From: Mycolicibacterium fluoranthenivorans | GTDB lineage: Bacteria > Actinomycetota > Actinomycetes > Mycobacteriales > Mycobacteriaceae | Length of the DNA: 64,000 bases | Assembly (NCBI RefSeq): GCF_011758805.1 | Contig: NZ_JAANOW010000001.1 | Coordinates: 1,302,001 to 1,366,000, forward strand | Direction: 5' to 3' | Shown here: in pieces, positions 50,286-58,233 of the stretch | Layout of the letters: every line of letters starts with the position of its first letter | Numbering within the stretch: position 1 is the stretch's first letter | The notes under the pieces: model-generated | Databases searched by the model: none | Seen by the model: the letters and a program-made list of their open reading frames with translations, nothing else | What the model was told of the DNA's origin: nothing | Made by a program: the position numbers and the translations under genes

Positions 50286-51136
50286 CGCCGACCGAAGTCG
50301 TCGCCCTGCCCGGCGGGCGGTTCCGGATGGGTGCCGTCGGTTTCTACCCGGAGGAACAACCGGTCCGGCAGGTCCAGGTCGCACCCTTCGCGATCGAACG
50401 GCACCCCGTGACCACCGCGCAGTACGCCGCATTCGTCGATGCCACCGGCTACCGGACGGTTGCTGAGCGACCGATGGATCCGGCGCTCTATCCCGGCGCG
50501 GATCCGGCTGACCTGGTACCCGGGGCCATGGTCTTCCGGCAGACGCCCGGGCCGGTGAATCTGGGGGACTGGCGGCAGTGGTGGGACTGGGCGCCCGGGG
50601 CGAATTGGCGCCACCCGTTCGGACCGGACCATGCCGAAGCCCCCGCCGATCACCCCGTCGTTCAGGTCGCGTACGCCGACGCGCTGGCCTACGCGGCCTG
50701 GGTGGGCCGCCGGTTACCGACCGAGGCCGAGTGGGAGTATGCGGCGCGGGCCGGATCGGAGTCGACCTACGCGTGGGGTGATGACGCGAAGCCGGGCGGA
50801 GAGCTGATGGCGAACACGTGGCAGGGCGCCTTCCCCTACCGCAACGACGGCGCGGCCGGCTGGCGGGGCACCTCCCCGGTCGGCACGTTCGCCCCCAACG
50901 CCTTCGGGCTGGTCGACATGATCGGCAACGTGTGGGAGTGGACGACCACCGAATTCACCGGGCAGGTTGCCAACGCGTGCTGCCTACCCGCCGACGATCC
51001 CGGGGTGAGCCAGGCGCTCAAGGGCGGATCGCATCTGTGCGCGCCGGAGTACTGTCACCGCTATCGCCCTGCGGCCAGGTCGCCGCAGTCCAGGGACACC
51101 GCGACGACGCATATCGGGTTCCGCTGCGCGGCGTAG
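50282..51136 (+). CDS. Formylglycine-generating enzyme (sulfatase activator, Rv0712-like)
   Basis: A 284-residue aerobic FGE that uses copper and O2 to turn the CxPxR cysteine of sulfatases into formylglycine. Diagnostic segments are RRLPTEAEWEYAARAG, GNVWEWTTTEF and GGSHLCAPEYCHRYRPAAR with the paired Cys253 and Cys258; the end HIGFRCAA is also typical. It overlaps the LpqN-like gene (ATGA) and serves the sulfatase encoded 0.8 kb upstream. Confidence 0.94.
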   Translation: MTPTEVVALPGGRFRMGAVGFYPEEQPVRQVQVAPFAIERHPVTTAQYAAFVDATGYRTVAERPMDPALYPGADPADLVPGAMVFRQTPGPVNLGDWRQWWDWAPGANWRHPFGPDHAEAPADHPVVQVAYADALAYAAWVGRRLPTEAEWEYAARAGSESTYAWGDDAKPGGELMANTWQGAFPYRNDGAAGWRGTSPVGTFAPNAFGLVDMIGNVWEWTTTEFTGQVANACCLPADDPGVSQALKGGSHLCAPEYCHRYRPAARSPQSRDTATTHIGFRCAA

Positions 51137-51175
51137 CCGGGGGCAATCCCGCGCGGCCCGACCGGGACAGCGCCC

Positions 51176-52753
51176 TCAGAACACGAGAATCGCGAAGACC
51201 GTGCAGAGCGCCAGACCGGTCATCACCGGCAGGAAGCACTTCCGCGCCAGGGTGAGGACCGGGACCCGCGCGAAGCCGGCTACCGCGACCAGCGAGGACC
51301 AAGCGACCAGCGTGCCGCCGCCGGACCAGATATTGCCCATCTGACCGATTGCTGCCAACGTCGAGGGATCCATCCCGGCGGCCGTGCCCAACGCACCCGA
51401 CAGCGAGCCCGTGAGTGGGAGTCCGCTGAACCCGGAACCCTCCAGACCCGCGATGAGACCGACGAACAACACCGTGAAAGCGATGAGGAACGCATTCGGC
51501 GCGACATGGGACAGGGCGGCATTGATGAGGTCGAACAGGAGCGCCGGTCCCGTTGTGCCCTTGGGCATTCCGAGGATCTGAGCGGAGAAGTCCCCGTTGC
51601 CGATGAAGAAGAATCCGGCGATCGGCAACACGATGCCCATGGCTTTGAACGCGAACACCAGGCCGTCGACGATGTGGGTCGAGGAACTCTCCAGGAATGC
51701 CCTTTTGTTGTTGGTCAGGCAGGCGGCAAACAGCAGCATCGCCGCAATACCGCCGACGATGCCCGCAGCCTCACCGCCCTGCAGGGGCGGTACCAGGCTG
51801 GTGAACTTGCCCAGCAACAGATAGACGATCAGTGTCAGGTAAGCCAGTGGCACAATCGTCGCGAACGCCTTGGCCGACAATGATCTCGACGTTGTTGCCG
51901 GGTCGGACTCGGCGTGCGCGAGCACGGTCGTCGCGGTCACGGCGTGCACTTCGGCGCTACCGCTGGCGCCGCCGACCGGAACCGGTGCGTCACCACCGCG
52001 GCCCGAGCCGGGAGTGCCGACCGATCCCGTATCGCCGGGGCTGTCCGCACTGATCGGTACGCCGAGCTTGTCGGCCTTGTTCTCCCAGTCCACCAACAGG
52101 TCCGGGGACGGCTTCTGCCAGGTCCTGCGCTGGGTGAGGTAGGTGATGGCCAACGCGACGAGACCGACGATCAGCGACAGCACCAGGGCCTTGTCGGCGA
52201 CACCGTCGGTATCGACACCCGCCGCGGTCGCCGAGATTCCCGGGGCGACCTTGATGATGTAGTCCGACGACAGCGCCATGCCCTGGCCCGCGATGGCGAT
52301 CACCATGCCGACCGACAGTGGACTCATGCCGGCGCGTATCGCCACCGGGATGAGCACGGCACCCACCAGTGGTACCGCCGGAGTCGGCCAGAAGAACAGT
52401 GAGATGACGTAGGTGACGATGGCCAGTACGACGAAACTGCTTGTGCCCGCACGCATCACCCGCCGGAATGGGGCCACCATCAGCCGGTCGGCGCCCATCT
52501 CGCGCAGCGCGCCGAGCATCGCCGTCACGAAGGCGATGATCAGGAAGATATTGAACAGCTCGTGGGCGGCCACCAGGCTGGCATTGAAGATCGACGCGAG
52601 TCCGGTCACGATGCTGCCCGAAAACACCCAGGCGGTAAGCAGAGTCGCGACGACCGCCGGCACCACGATGTTCTTCCGCAGCGCCATCGTGATGAGAATG
52701 ACCACGATTCCGGCCAGATAGATCCAGTGGGCTGCGCTGAGGTGTGTATCCAT
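51176..52753 (-). CDS. Multi-pass permease of the ion-transporter type, substrate unknown
   Basis: A 525-residue integral membrane protein with about 12 helices in two related halves, linked by a cytoplasmic loop rich in Gly, Ser and Ala (about 240-290). Re-entrant-like segments FFWPTPAVPLVGAVLIPVAI and GLEGSGFSGLPLTGSLSGAL suggest an anion transporter of the GntP/citrate/DcuC kind. ATG 52753 is chosen; GTG 52768 is possible. It is divergent from the MFS gene, at the edge of the catabolic block, so it may import that block's substrate. Confidence 0.7.
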   Translation of the reverse strand: MDTHLSAAHWIYLAGIVVILITMALRKNIVVPAVVATLLTAWVFSGSIVTGLASIFNASLVAAHELFNIFLIIAFVTAMLGALREMGADRLMVAPFRRVMRAGTSSFVVLAIVTYVISLFFWPTPAVPLVGAVLIPVAIRAGMSPLSVGMVIAIAGQGMALSSDYIIKVAPGISATAAGVDTDGVADKALVLSLIVGLVALAITYLTQRRTWQKPSPDLLVDWENKADKLGVPISADSPGDTGSVGTPGSGRGGDAPVPVGGASGSAEVHAVTATTVLAHAESDPATTSRSLSAKAFATIVPLAYLTLIVYLLLGKFTSLVPPLQGGEAAGIVGGIAAMLLFAACLTNNKRAFLESSSTHIVDGLVFAFKAMGIVLPIAGFFFIGNGDFSAQILGMPKGTTGPALLFDLINAALSHVAPNAFLIAFTVLFVGLIAGLEGSGFSGLPLTGSLSGALGTAAGMDPSTLAAIGQMGNIWSGGGTLVAWSSLVAVAGFARVPVLTLARKCFLPVMTGLALCTVFAILVF

Positions 52754-52833
52754 CGAGGGTCTTTTCACTCACAACTGCTCGTGGGCTGTGCAGTCTGATG
52801 GGGGAATGCTCGACTCGTTGCGTGAACGGGTCA

Positions 52834-52860
52834 ACGCACAGAGTGCACAACGCTGTGCGT
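52834..52860. promoter_or_regulatory. Operator-like inverted repeat ACGCACAG-N11-CTGTGCGT
   Basis: Two perfect 8-bp half-sites with an 11-base spacer lie between divergently transcribed transporter genes, well placed for a local regulator such as the PucR protein at 54562. Confidence 0.5.
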
Positions 52861-53084
52861 GCGCCCCTGTGCAACGTGTTCCGACATTGTCATCCTGATG
52901 TCGCGGTGTTTCGCCAACGTTAAAAGTCCGCGCCGGGGTGCGGATCGTCACGATGAGGGGCCCAGAGCCGCCTGTGCACGATGCCCAACTGAGAGCGGCT
53001 TCTCTGTGCTCCTTGGCGCATACGGGCGCCACCTCTGCCGCGGCGTGAGTGAGACAGTGGCTTCTGGGGTGCTCATGCACCTTG

Positions 53085-53130
53085 CCCAGCCACACCACCG
53101 CCCAGCCACACCACCGCCCAGCCACACCAC
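53085..53130. repeat. 16-bp tandem repeat, almost three copies
   Basis: CCCAGCCACACCACCG at 53085-53100 and 53101-53116, plus 14 bases of a third copy. It ends 25 bases before the MFS start, so copy number could affect expression. Confidence 0.9.
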
Positions 53131-53155
53131 ACAGATCGGCCACGGAAGCCCTGCC

Positions 53156-54550
53156 ATGACTGACACAGACAACCGCGTGCCCGCGGGCACGGCGGTCCCC
53201 GACGAGGCCGGCACGCCGTTGGCCCTCGCCGCGCTGCTCTCCGGGACGTTGGTCGGCACGGTGAGTAACAGCGTGGTGAACGTGCCCATGCCGGCCATCC
53301 TCGCCGAATTCGACGCACCGCTGGGCAGCGGCGTATTCGTGGTGGTCGGCTTCCTGATGACGTTCACCGCGACGATGCCGCTGGTCGGCTGGATCGGCGA
53401 CCGGTTCGGCAGGCGGCGGGTCTACTGCGCCTCGATGGTCGCCACCGCGGTGTGCGCCCTCGGCGCCGCGACCGCTCCGTCGCTGGAACTGCTGATCCTG
53501 TGGCGCTGCGTGGGCGGTGCGGCGGCCTCCGCCCTCGGGCCGGCGGTGCTCGGTCTGCTGACCTGGCTGTTCGCCGGGGAGCGGCGGGGCAGAGCGGTGG
53601 GGCTGTGGGCCTCGGTGAACGGCATCGGCCAGGCCATCGGACCCACCATGGGCGGCTTCGTCGCTGACGGCTGGGGGTGGAGATGGGTGTTCGTGCCGCT
53701 CGTGCCGGTCGCGCTGGCCGGTCTGATCGGCACCCTGCTCCACATCCCGCGTCATCCCGGCACCACGATGCGCTTCGACACCGTCGGCGCGACTTCACTG
53801 ACCCTCGGGTCGGGGCTGCTGATCCTCGGCGTCGCACTCGTCCCGCAGCAAGGTCTTTCGGCGGTCGTTGCCATCGCGGTGACGGTGGCCGTGGCGGTTC
53901 TGATCTTTTTCGTCCGGCATTGCCTGCGGGTGCCGGAGCCGTTCGTCGATGTCCGGCTCGTGGCTGAGGCCCGGTTCGTGCGCAGCACCCTGGGTGCGTT
54001 CGCGTTCATGTTCAGCCTCGGAGCCACGCTGCTCGCGGTGCCGCTCTACCTTGTCGGCAGCGGCCGGACCGGGTCGCTGGCCGGCGCGGTGCTGCTGGCG
54101 ATCCCGGCTTCGATGGTGATCCTGGGCCCGCTGGTCGGGCGGTACCTGGACCGGGTCGGGGCCCGCCGGGTCTTACGCACCGGGTTGGCGCTGCTGATCC
54201 TCGGCCAGGCCCTGCTCTGTGCGGCCGTCGGCACGCATCTGGTCGAAAAACGTTGGGGGTTGGCCGGCTTCGTGGGGGTTCTGGTCCTGATCGGCATCGG
54301 AACGGCATTCGTGCAGACACCGGCGGCCACCGGTGCCACCCGCTCTCCTGCCGGGGCGCAGGGCACCGGACTCGGATTGTTCAACCTGGTGCGCTTCGGT
54401 GGCTCGGCGATGAGCGCGGCGTGGGTGGCGATCGCCCTGGGCCTGGGCACCACCATCGGTTTCATGCTCGCGTTCGCGATGGTCTCCGTTGTTGCCGCGC
54501 TCGGACTGCTGGGCTCGTTCGTCGGGTCCGATCCGATGTCCGAGCGATAG
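53156..54550 (+). CDS. MFS transporter (DHA2/EmrB-QacA-like)
   Basis: A 464-residue major-facilitator protein with 12 or more helices. Motif A is GWIGDRFGRRRV between helices 2 and 3, and an antiporter-like GIGQAIGPTMGGFVADGWGWRW follows helix 5. It is probably a drug- or metabolite-proton antiporter. ATG 53156 lies behind CGGAAG. It is convergent with the PucR gene and preceded by a 16-bp tandem repeat. The substrate is unknown. Confidence 0.87.
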   Translation: MTDTDNRVPAGTAVPDEAGTPLALAALLSGTLVGTVSNSVVNVPMPAILAEFDAPLGSGVFVVVGFLMTFTATMPLVGWIGDRFGRRRVYCASMVATAVCALGAATAPSLELLILWRCVGGAAASALGPAVLGLLTWLFAGERRGRAVGLWASVNGIGQAIGPTMGGFVADGWGWRWVFVPLVPVALAGLIGTLLHIPRHPGTTMRFDTVGATSLTLGSGLLILGVALVPQQGLSAVVAIAVTVAVAVLIFFVRHCLRVPEPFVDVRLVAEARFVRSTLGAFAFMFSLGATLLAVPLYLVGSGRTGSLAGAVLLAIPASMVILGPLVGRYLDRVGARRVLRTGLALLILGQALLCAAVGTHLVEKRWGLAGFVGVLVLIGIGTAFVQTPAATGATRSPAGAQGTGLGLFNLVRFGGSAMSAAWVAIALGLGTTIGFMLAFAMVSVVAALGLLGSFVGSDPMSER

Positions 54551-54561
54551 CGCCGCCTCGG

Positions 54562-56232
54562 TCAGTGGAAGCTGGCCTCCCGGTCGACAGCGGCGTGCAC
54601 CTCGCTGAGCAGGTCCAGCCGGATCGCCAGCCAGACGGTGAACTGGTTGTCGGGCAACCGGATATCGAGACCGATCGCCCGCGACACCCGATCCAACTTG
54701 GTGAGCATGGTGTTGCGGTGCACATTGAGCACCCGGGCGGTGGCGTTGACGTTCCCGCCGTGTGCCAGGTAGCCGGTCAGGAACTCGCGCAGATCGGGAG
54801 TGGCCCGCAGGGGGCCCAGGAGGTCGTTGACCAGTGCCTTGCTCTGTTCGGTCTCGGCGATCTCGGCGAGCACCGTGAAACTCCGCAGATCCTGATAGGA
54901 CACCGCGCCGGTGAGCCCCAGCCTGCGTGCGATACCCAGCGCGATGCGGGCTTCGCGGTAGGTGGCCGAGACGGCTTGTGCACCACCGGCCGGTCTGCTG
55001 TAGGACACGGCGACCGCAGCGCCGCGGCGATTCTCCAGTTCGGCTGCCATCGCCTCGGCGTAATGAACCATCTCGCGGTGTCGCGCGGCGTCATCGCCGC
55101 CACGGAGTGAGCGCACCACCACCAGGACGTCACCCAGCACGGTGACATAGGAGCGGACGGCGGGATCGGGTGCCACGTTGGCGGCATACCGGGCCAGCCG
55201 GACCATGCTCGCCGCGGGATTGTCCACCCCATGGGGAATCGCGCCCGGCGCGACGAAAACGCCGAACTGCGAATCGATGTCGATGTCGTGGTACTCCGCC
55301 CGTGCGCGCATATCGTGCTCGCTGGAGAAATGGCCGTGGACCAGGGCCTGGACGAAATCACCGCGGGCGCGTTCCTCGGCCTCATCGACGCTGTGCTGTC
55401 GCAACATCTCCGAACCGATGATCGCGGTCGCCTGCTCGGTGACGACGATGTGCCGTGCCAGATCGTGGGCACCCGGTGCGGAATTCGGGACCAGGACGAG
55501 GACCCAGCCTTCGAAGGCCTTGCCGAGCCGGATGGCCGTGGAGATGGCGGTCCAGGTGTTGCCGTGCGGGTCCGCGAGGTGCTCGACACGGGTGTCGTGA
55601 TGACCCGAGAGCCGGGCGGCGGCCGGCAGGTCGACCGTCAACCTCGGCACGATGACCTCGGTGAGAACCCCCGCCGCCTCGGCGGCCAAGCCGTTGTGGG
55701 CCACGATCTGGCCACGGGCGTCCAGTGCGACCGCGGGGTTACGGGCGAGGTTGGACACCTCGCGGATCAATATCTGCAGCCCGGCCCCACGGTGAAAAAG
55801 TCCCGCCAAGGAGGTGTGCACGTGTGTGGCGTACCGCATCACGTGCACTTCCCGGCTCAGCGCCCGCTCCGCCAACAGCCGGTTCAGGGCGGTGAACCCG
55901 ACCGGAAACGCCATCTCGATCACCACCAGCCCGACAGGCAGGGCCGCCGGGAAATCGGCGGGGACCGCACCGTCGACCAGCAGGGTGGTGGCGCCGCGGG
56001 CGGCGAGCGCGGCCAGGGCGCCGGCGGTGCCCAGCAGCGCTTCCGGACGCGCGTAGACCGCGACGCCGTCGAGTGGCTCGTGGCCGGACAACACCTCGGA
56101 AAGCGGCAGAACCCAATGCAACTCGCTACCGAGGTGATCGTGCCCGGCCATCACCCGGGCACCCGACATGAGCGATTCATCGAGCAGTCCGGCGACCGTC
56201 ATCCGGTCACCGTGCGGGTGCTCTGCTGGCAT
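54562..56232 (-). CDS. PucR-family transcriptional regulator
   Basis: A 556-residue regulator: an N-terminal PucR sensor domain (MTVAGLLDESLMSGARVMAGHDHLGSELHWVLPLSEV), a GAF-like/GGDEF-like middle, and the C-terminal PucR HTH (FLTGYLAHGGNVNATARVLNVHRNTMLTKLDRVSRAIGLDIRL). PucR proteins control catabolism of purines, amines or other nitrogen compounds. It is divergent from the GlcG-like gene that heads the catabolic operon, so that operon is the natural target. ATG 56232 has an AGGTGAGG site. Confidence 0.87.
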   Translation of the reverse strand: MPAEHPHGDRMTVAGLLDESLMSGARVMAGHDHLGSELHWVLPLSEVLSGHEPLDGVAVYARPEALLGTAGALAALAARGATTLLVDGAVPADFPAALPVGLVVIEMAFPVGFTALNRLLAERALSREVHVMRYATHVHTSLAGLFHRGAGLQILIREVSNLARNPAVALDARGQIVAHNGLAAEAAGVLTEVIVPRLTVDLPAAARLSGHHDTRVEHLADPHGNTWTAISTAIRLGKAFEGWVLVLVPNSAPGAHDLARHIVVTEQATAIIGSEMLRQHSVDEAEERARGDFVQALVHGHFSSEHDMRARAEYHDIDIDSQFGVFVAPGAIPHGVDNPAASMVRLARYAANVAPDPAVRSYVTVLGDVLVVVRSLRGGDDAARHREMVHYAEAMAAELENRRGAAVAVSYSRPAGGAQAVSATYREARIALGIARRLGLTGAVSYQDLRSFTVLAEIAETEQSKALVNDLLGPLRATPDLREFLTGYLAHGGNVNATARVLNVHRNTMLTKLDRVSRAIGLDIRLPDNQFTVWLAIRLDLLSEVHAAVDREASFH

Positions 56233-56452
56233 GTCCTCACCTGCTCTGTGCGGCGCGTTCGTCGTCGCGGTGGCGGATCGAACCACCACGATCACACTGT
56301 CGACTGCCCACAGACTATGTGCAGTTTGACCATGATGCGGCCGACAAAGCGGACATTGTGACCAAGGCGGGCGCCCGCTTGCGCCGGTAGACATGCACCA
56401 GGCGAACAGCCCGAATCGGTCATCACCGACAAACTTCAGGAGGTCAGCAGAT
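56233..56452. promoter_or_regulatory. Control region between pucR-type and GlcG-like genes
   Basis: Contains CACA-GACTA-TGTG (56309-56321 region), ACAA-N8-TTGT and the GACATTGT element at 56352-56359. It should hold the divergent promoters. Confidence 0.45.
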
Positions 56453-56905
56453 ATGCACCAGATCTACCGGATCACCCTCGACGACGCCCTGCCCCTGCTC
56501 GCCGCCGGCCGGGCCAAGGCAGAAGAGATCGGGGTCAAGCAGACGCTGTGCATCTGCGATGACGGCGGCAATGTCCTTGCCCTGCTTCGCCTTCCAGGGG
56601 CCCGGTTGACCGGCGTGGACATCTCCATCGCCAAGGCGTTCACCGCGGCGGGCCACGAGCGGGCCACTCACCTGTTCAACGAGGCGCCCGACGGCCCGGC
56701 ACTGCCGGGTAACGAGGCCTTCGGTATCAGCCACATGCTGCCGGGCAAGTTCGCGGTCTTCGTGGGCGGATTTCCGCTCGTCTTCAACGGCCAGATCATC
56801 GGTGGCGTCGGGATCAGCGGTGGTAACGGCGCACAGGACAAGGCGGTCGGCGCGGCGATCCTGGCCGAGTTCGAGGCGCTGACCGCGGCCGTCGTCAGCC
56901 GTTGA
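56453..56905 (+). CDS. GlcG/HbpS-like protein
   Basis: A 150-residue member of the GlcG/HbpS family (heme-degrading or small-molecule binding domain). It has ITLDDALPLLAAGRAKAEEIG, then DDGGNVLALLRLPGA, IAKAFTAA and the end GGVGISGGNGAQDKAVGAAIL. Such genes often accompany oxidative catabolic operons, but their biochemical role is unclear. ATG 56453 lies behind a strong CAGGAGG. It is the first gene of the catabolic operon. Confidence 0.82.
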   Translation: MHQIYRITLDDALPLLAAGRAKAEEIGVKQTLCICDDGGNVLALLRLPGARLTGVDISIAKAFTAAGHERATHLFNEAPDGPALPGNEAFGISHMLPGKFAVFVGGFPLVFNGQIIGGVGISGGNGAQDKAVGAAILAEFEALTAAVVSR

Positions 56906-57060
56906 GGGTGTGCACGATGACTCGTGACGTCGCTCCTGCGGGGTGAAGTTGTCCATGTCGCAACGCCGGCCTGCTGGCTAACGTCGTTGGTGCAGAGCAG
57001 ACTTCGCACCGTCGCATCGTCTCGCAGCCGCATCCATTGCGAAACATCTTATTCTGCCGA

Positions 57061-57076
57061 TGATTTCGCGAAATCA
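57061..57076. promoter_or_regulatory. Perfect 16-bp palindrome TGATTTCGCGAAATCA
   Basis: It lies 22 bases before the start of the diiron-oxygenase gene, where a repressor could block transcription or translation. The half-site is similar to the arm ends of the hairpin at 57821. Confidence 0.55.
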
Positions 57077-57098
57077 ACTGATCGAAGGGATCGATTCC

Positions 57099-57818
57099 AT
57101 GACCGAACTATTGGGCCGTGAGGAGTTCCGCGCAGAACTCGAGAACGCGATCAAGGGTCGCGAGGCCAAGAACGCATCGTTCTCCAAGGCGTGGGCCGAG
57201 GGTCGGCTGGAGCGCCATCATTTCGCCCGCTGGGCCGAGAACCACTTCCACTACGTCGGACCGTTCGCCGATTACCTGGCCAACATCTACGCCAACACCC
57301 CCGACGAGTTCACCGGCGCCAAAGACTTCACGTTGCAGAACATGTACGAAGAGGAACTCGCCGATATCCGGCACACCGACCTGCTGATCAAGTTCGGCGA
57401 GGCGTGCGGCACCACCAAGCAACGCATCGAGGACCCCAACAACATGAACGCCATCACCCGCGGCCTGCAGTCCTGGTGCTACGCGGTGTCGCAGCGTGAG
57501 CACTTCGTGGTGGCGACGGCTGCGCTGGTGGTGGGGCTGGAATCTCAGGTGCCCAGCATCTACACCAAGCAGATCGTGCCGCTGCGCGAGGTCTACAAGT
57601 TCACCGAGGACGAGATCGAGTTCTTCGATCTGCACATCACCTCCGACGTGGTGCACGGCGAACGCGGCTACCAGATCGTGCTGGACCACGCCGACACCCC
57701 GCAGCTGCAGCAGCGTTGCCTGCAGATGGTGCGGTGGGGAGCCGAGATGCGGTTCTCCTACACCAAGGGTCTGTATGACACCTACGTCGCACCCGAGCTG
57801 GAGCCGGTCGCGGTCTGA
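57099..57818 (+). CDS. Heme-oxygenase-like diiron protein (PqqC/CADD-like)
   Basis: A 239-residue all-helical protein of the TenA/PqqC/CADD superfamily. The six residues that bind two irons in heme-oxygenase-like diiron oxidases are all present: Glu85 and His92 (EELADIRH), Glu148 (GLESQVP), His179, Asp183 and His186 (HITSDVVH). So it is more probably an O2-activating diiron enzyme than a cofactor-free PqqC. No other pqq genes are near. Start ATG 57099 has GAAGGGA; an in-frame ATG at 57060 has no site. The Rieske ferredoxin and reductase that follow could supply its electrons. The substrate is unknown. Confidence 0.8.
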   Translation: MTELLGREEFRAELENAIKGREAKNASFSKAWAEGRLERHHFARWAENHFHYVGPFADYLANIYANTPDEFTGAKDFTLQNMYEEELADIRHTDLLIKFGEACGTTKQRIEDPNNMNAITRGLQSWCYAVSQREHFVVATAALVVGLESQVPSIYTKQIVPLREVYKFTEDEIEFFDLHITSDVVHGERGYQIVLDHADTPQLQQRCLQMVRWGAEMRFSYTKGLYDTYVAPELEPVAV

Positions 57819-57820
57819 GT

Positions 57821-57869
57821 GATTTCGGCGCGCCCACGTCCGCTGCGCGAGCGTGGGCGCGCCGAAATC
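57821..57869. terminator. Perfect 18-bp stem hairpin between co-directional genes
   Basis: Arms 57821-57838 and 57852-57869 pair exactly with a 13-base loop. The arms begin GATTT and end AAATC, like the hairpin at 22550. Being inside an apparent operon it may attenuate transcription or protect mRNA ends. Confidence 0.65.
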
Positions 57870-57882
57870 GGACAGGAGAATC

Positions 57883-58233
57883 ATGGAGTGGACCGCGGTC
57901 GCCACCGCGCGCGAACTGGGCAGACGCCGCAAGCTGCGGGTCGAGGTCGGTGGTATCGCCGTCGCCCTGTTCCAGACTGAGGGCAAGGTGTATGCCTTCG
58001 CCGATCTCTGTGTGCACCAGGATCGTTCGCTATTCAAGGGCACACTGCTGCACGGCAAGGTGATCTGCCCGGGCCATCAGTGGCAGTTCGACCTGGAGAC
58101 CGGCTACGAAGCCGACCAGGGCCTCTGTCAGCCCACCTACCCGGTGCGCGTCGATGACGACGGCACCGTCTACGTCAACCTCGCGCCGGAAAGCCGCGTG
58201 CCGGCCCGAACCGAAGAGGAGGCGCGGATATGA
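57883..58233 (+). CDS. Rieske-type [2Fe-2S] ferredoxin (dioxygenase type)
   Basis: A 116-residue Rieske protein. Ligands are Cys43 and His45 (CVH) and Cys62 and His65 (CPGH). It lacks the extra disulfide cysteines of high-potential Rieske proteins, so it belongs to the low-potential ferredoxin type that feeds oxygenases. ATG 57883 follows CAGGAGAA. Its TGA overlaps the start of the ferredoxin reductase gene (ATGA), which marks them as a redox pair. Confidence 0.9.
   Translation: MEWTAVATARELGRRRKLRVEVGGIAVALFQTEGKVYAFADLCVHQDRSLFKGTLLHGKVICPGHQWQFDLETGYEADQGLCQPTYPVRVDDDGTVYVNLAPESRVPARTEEEARI

Larger units (their letters stand above)
52754..53155. other. Divergent control region between permease and MFS genes (402 bases, no gene)
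   Basis: It contains an 8-bp inverted repeat (52834-52860), a GACATTGT element (52883-52890) also present ahead of the GlcG-like gene (56352-56359), and a 16-bp tandem repeat (53085-53130). No protein gene is convincing. Confidence 0.55.

Noticed and set aside
57060..57098. ATG at 57060 as start of the diiron protein
   Set aside because: No ribosome-binding site precedes it, and the palindrome 57061-57076 would lie in the coding part; ATG 57099 has GAAGGGA at proper distance.
57099..57818. Assignment of this gene as PQQ synthase PqqC
   Set aside because: It has a diiron ligand set and no other pqq genes are present; only the fold is shared.
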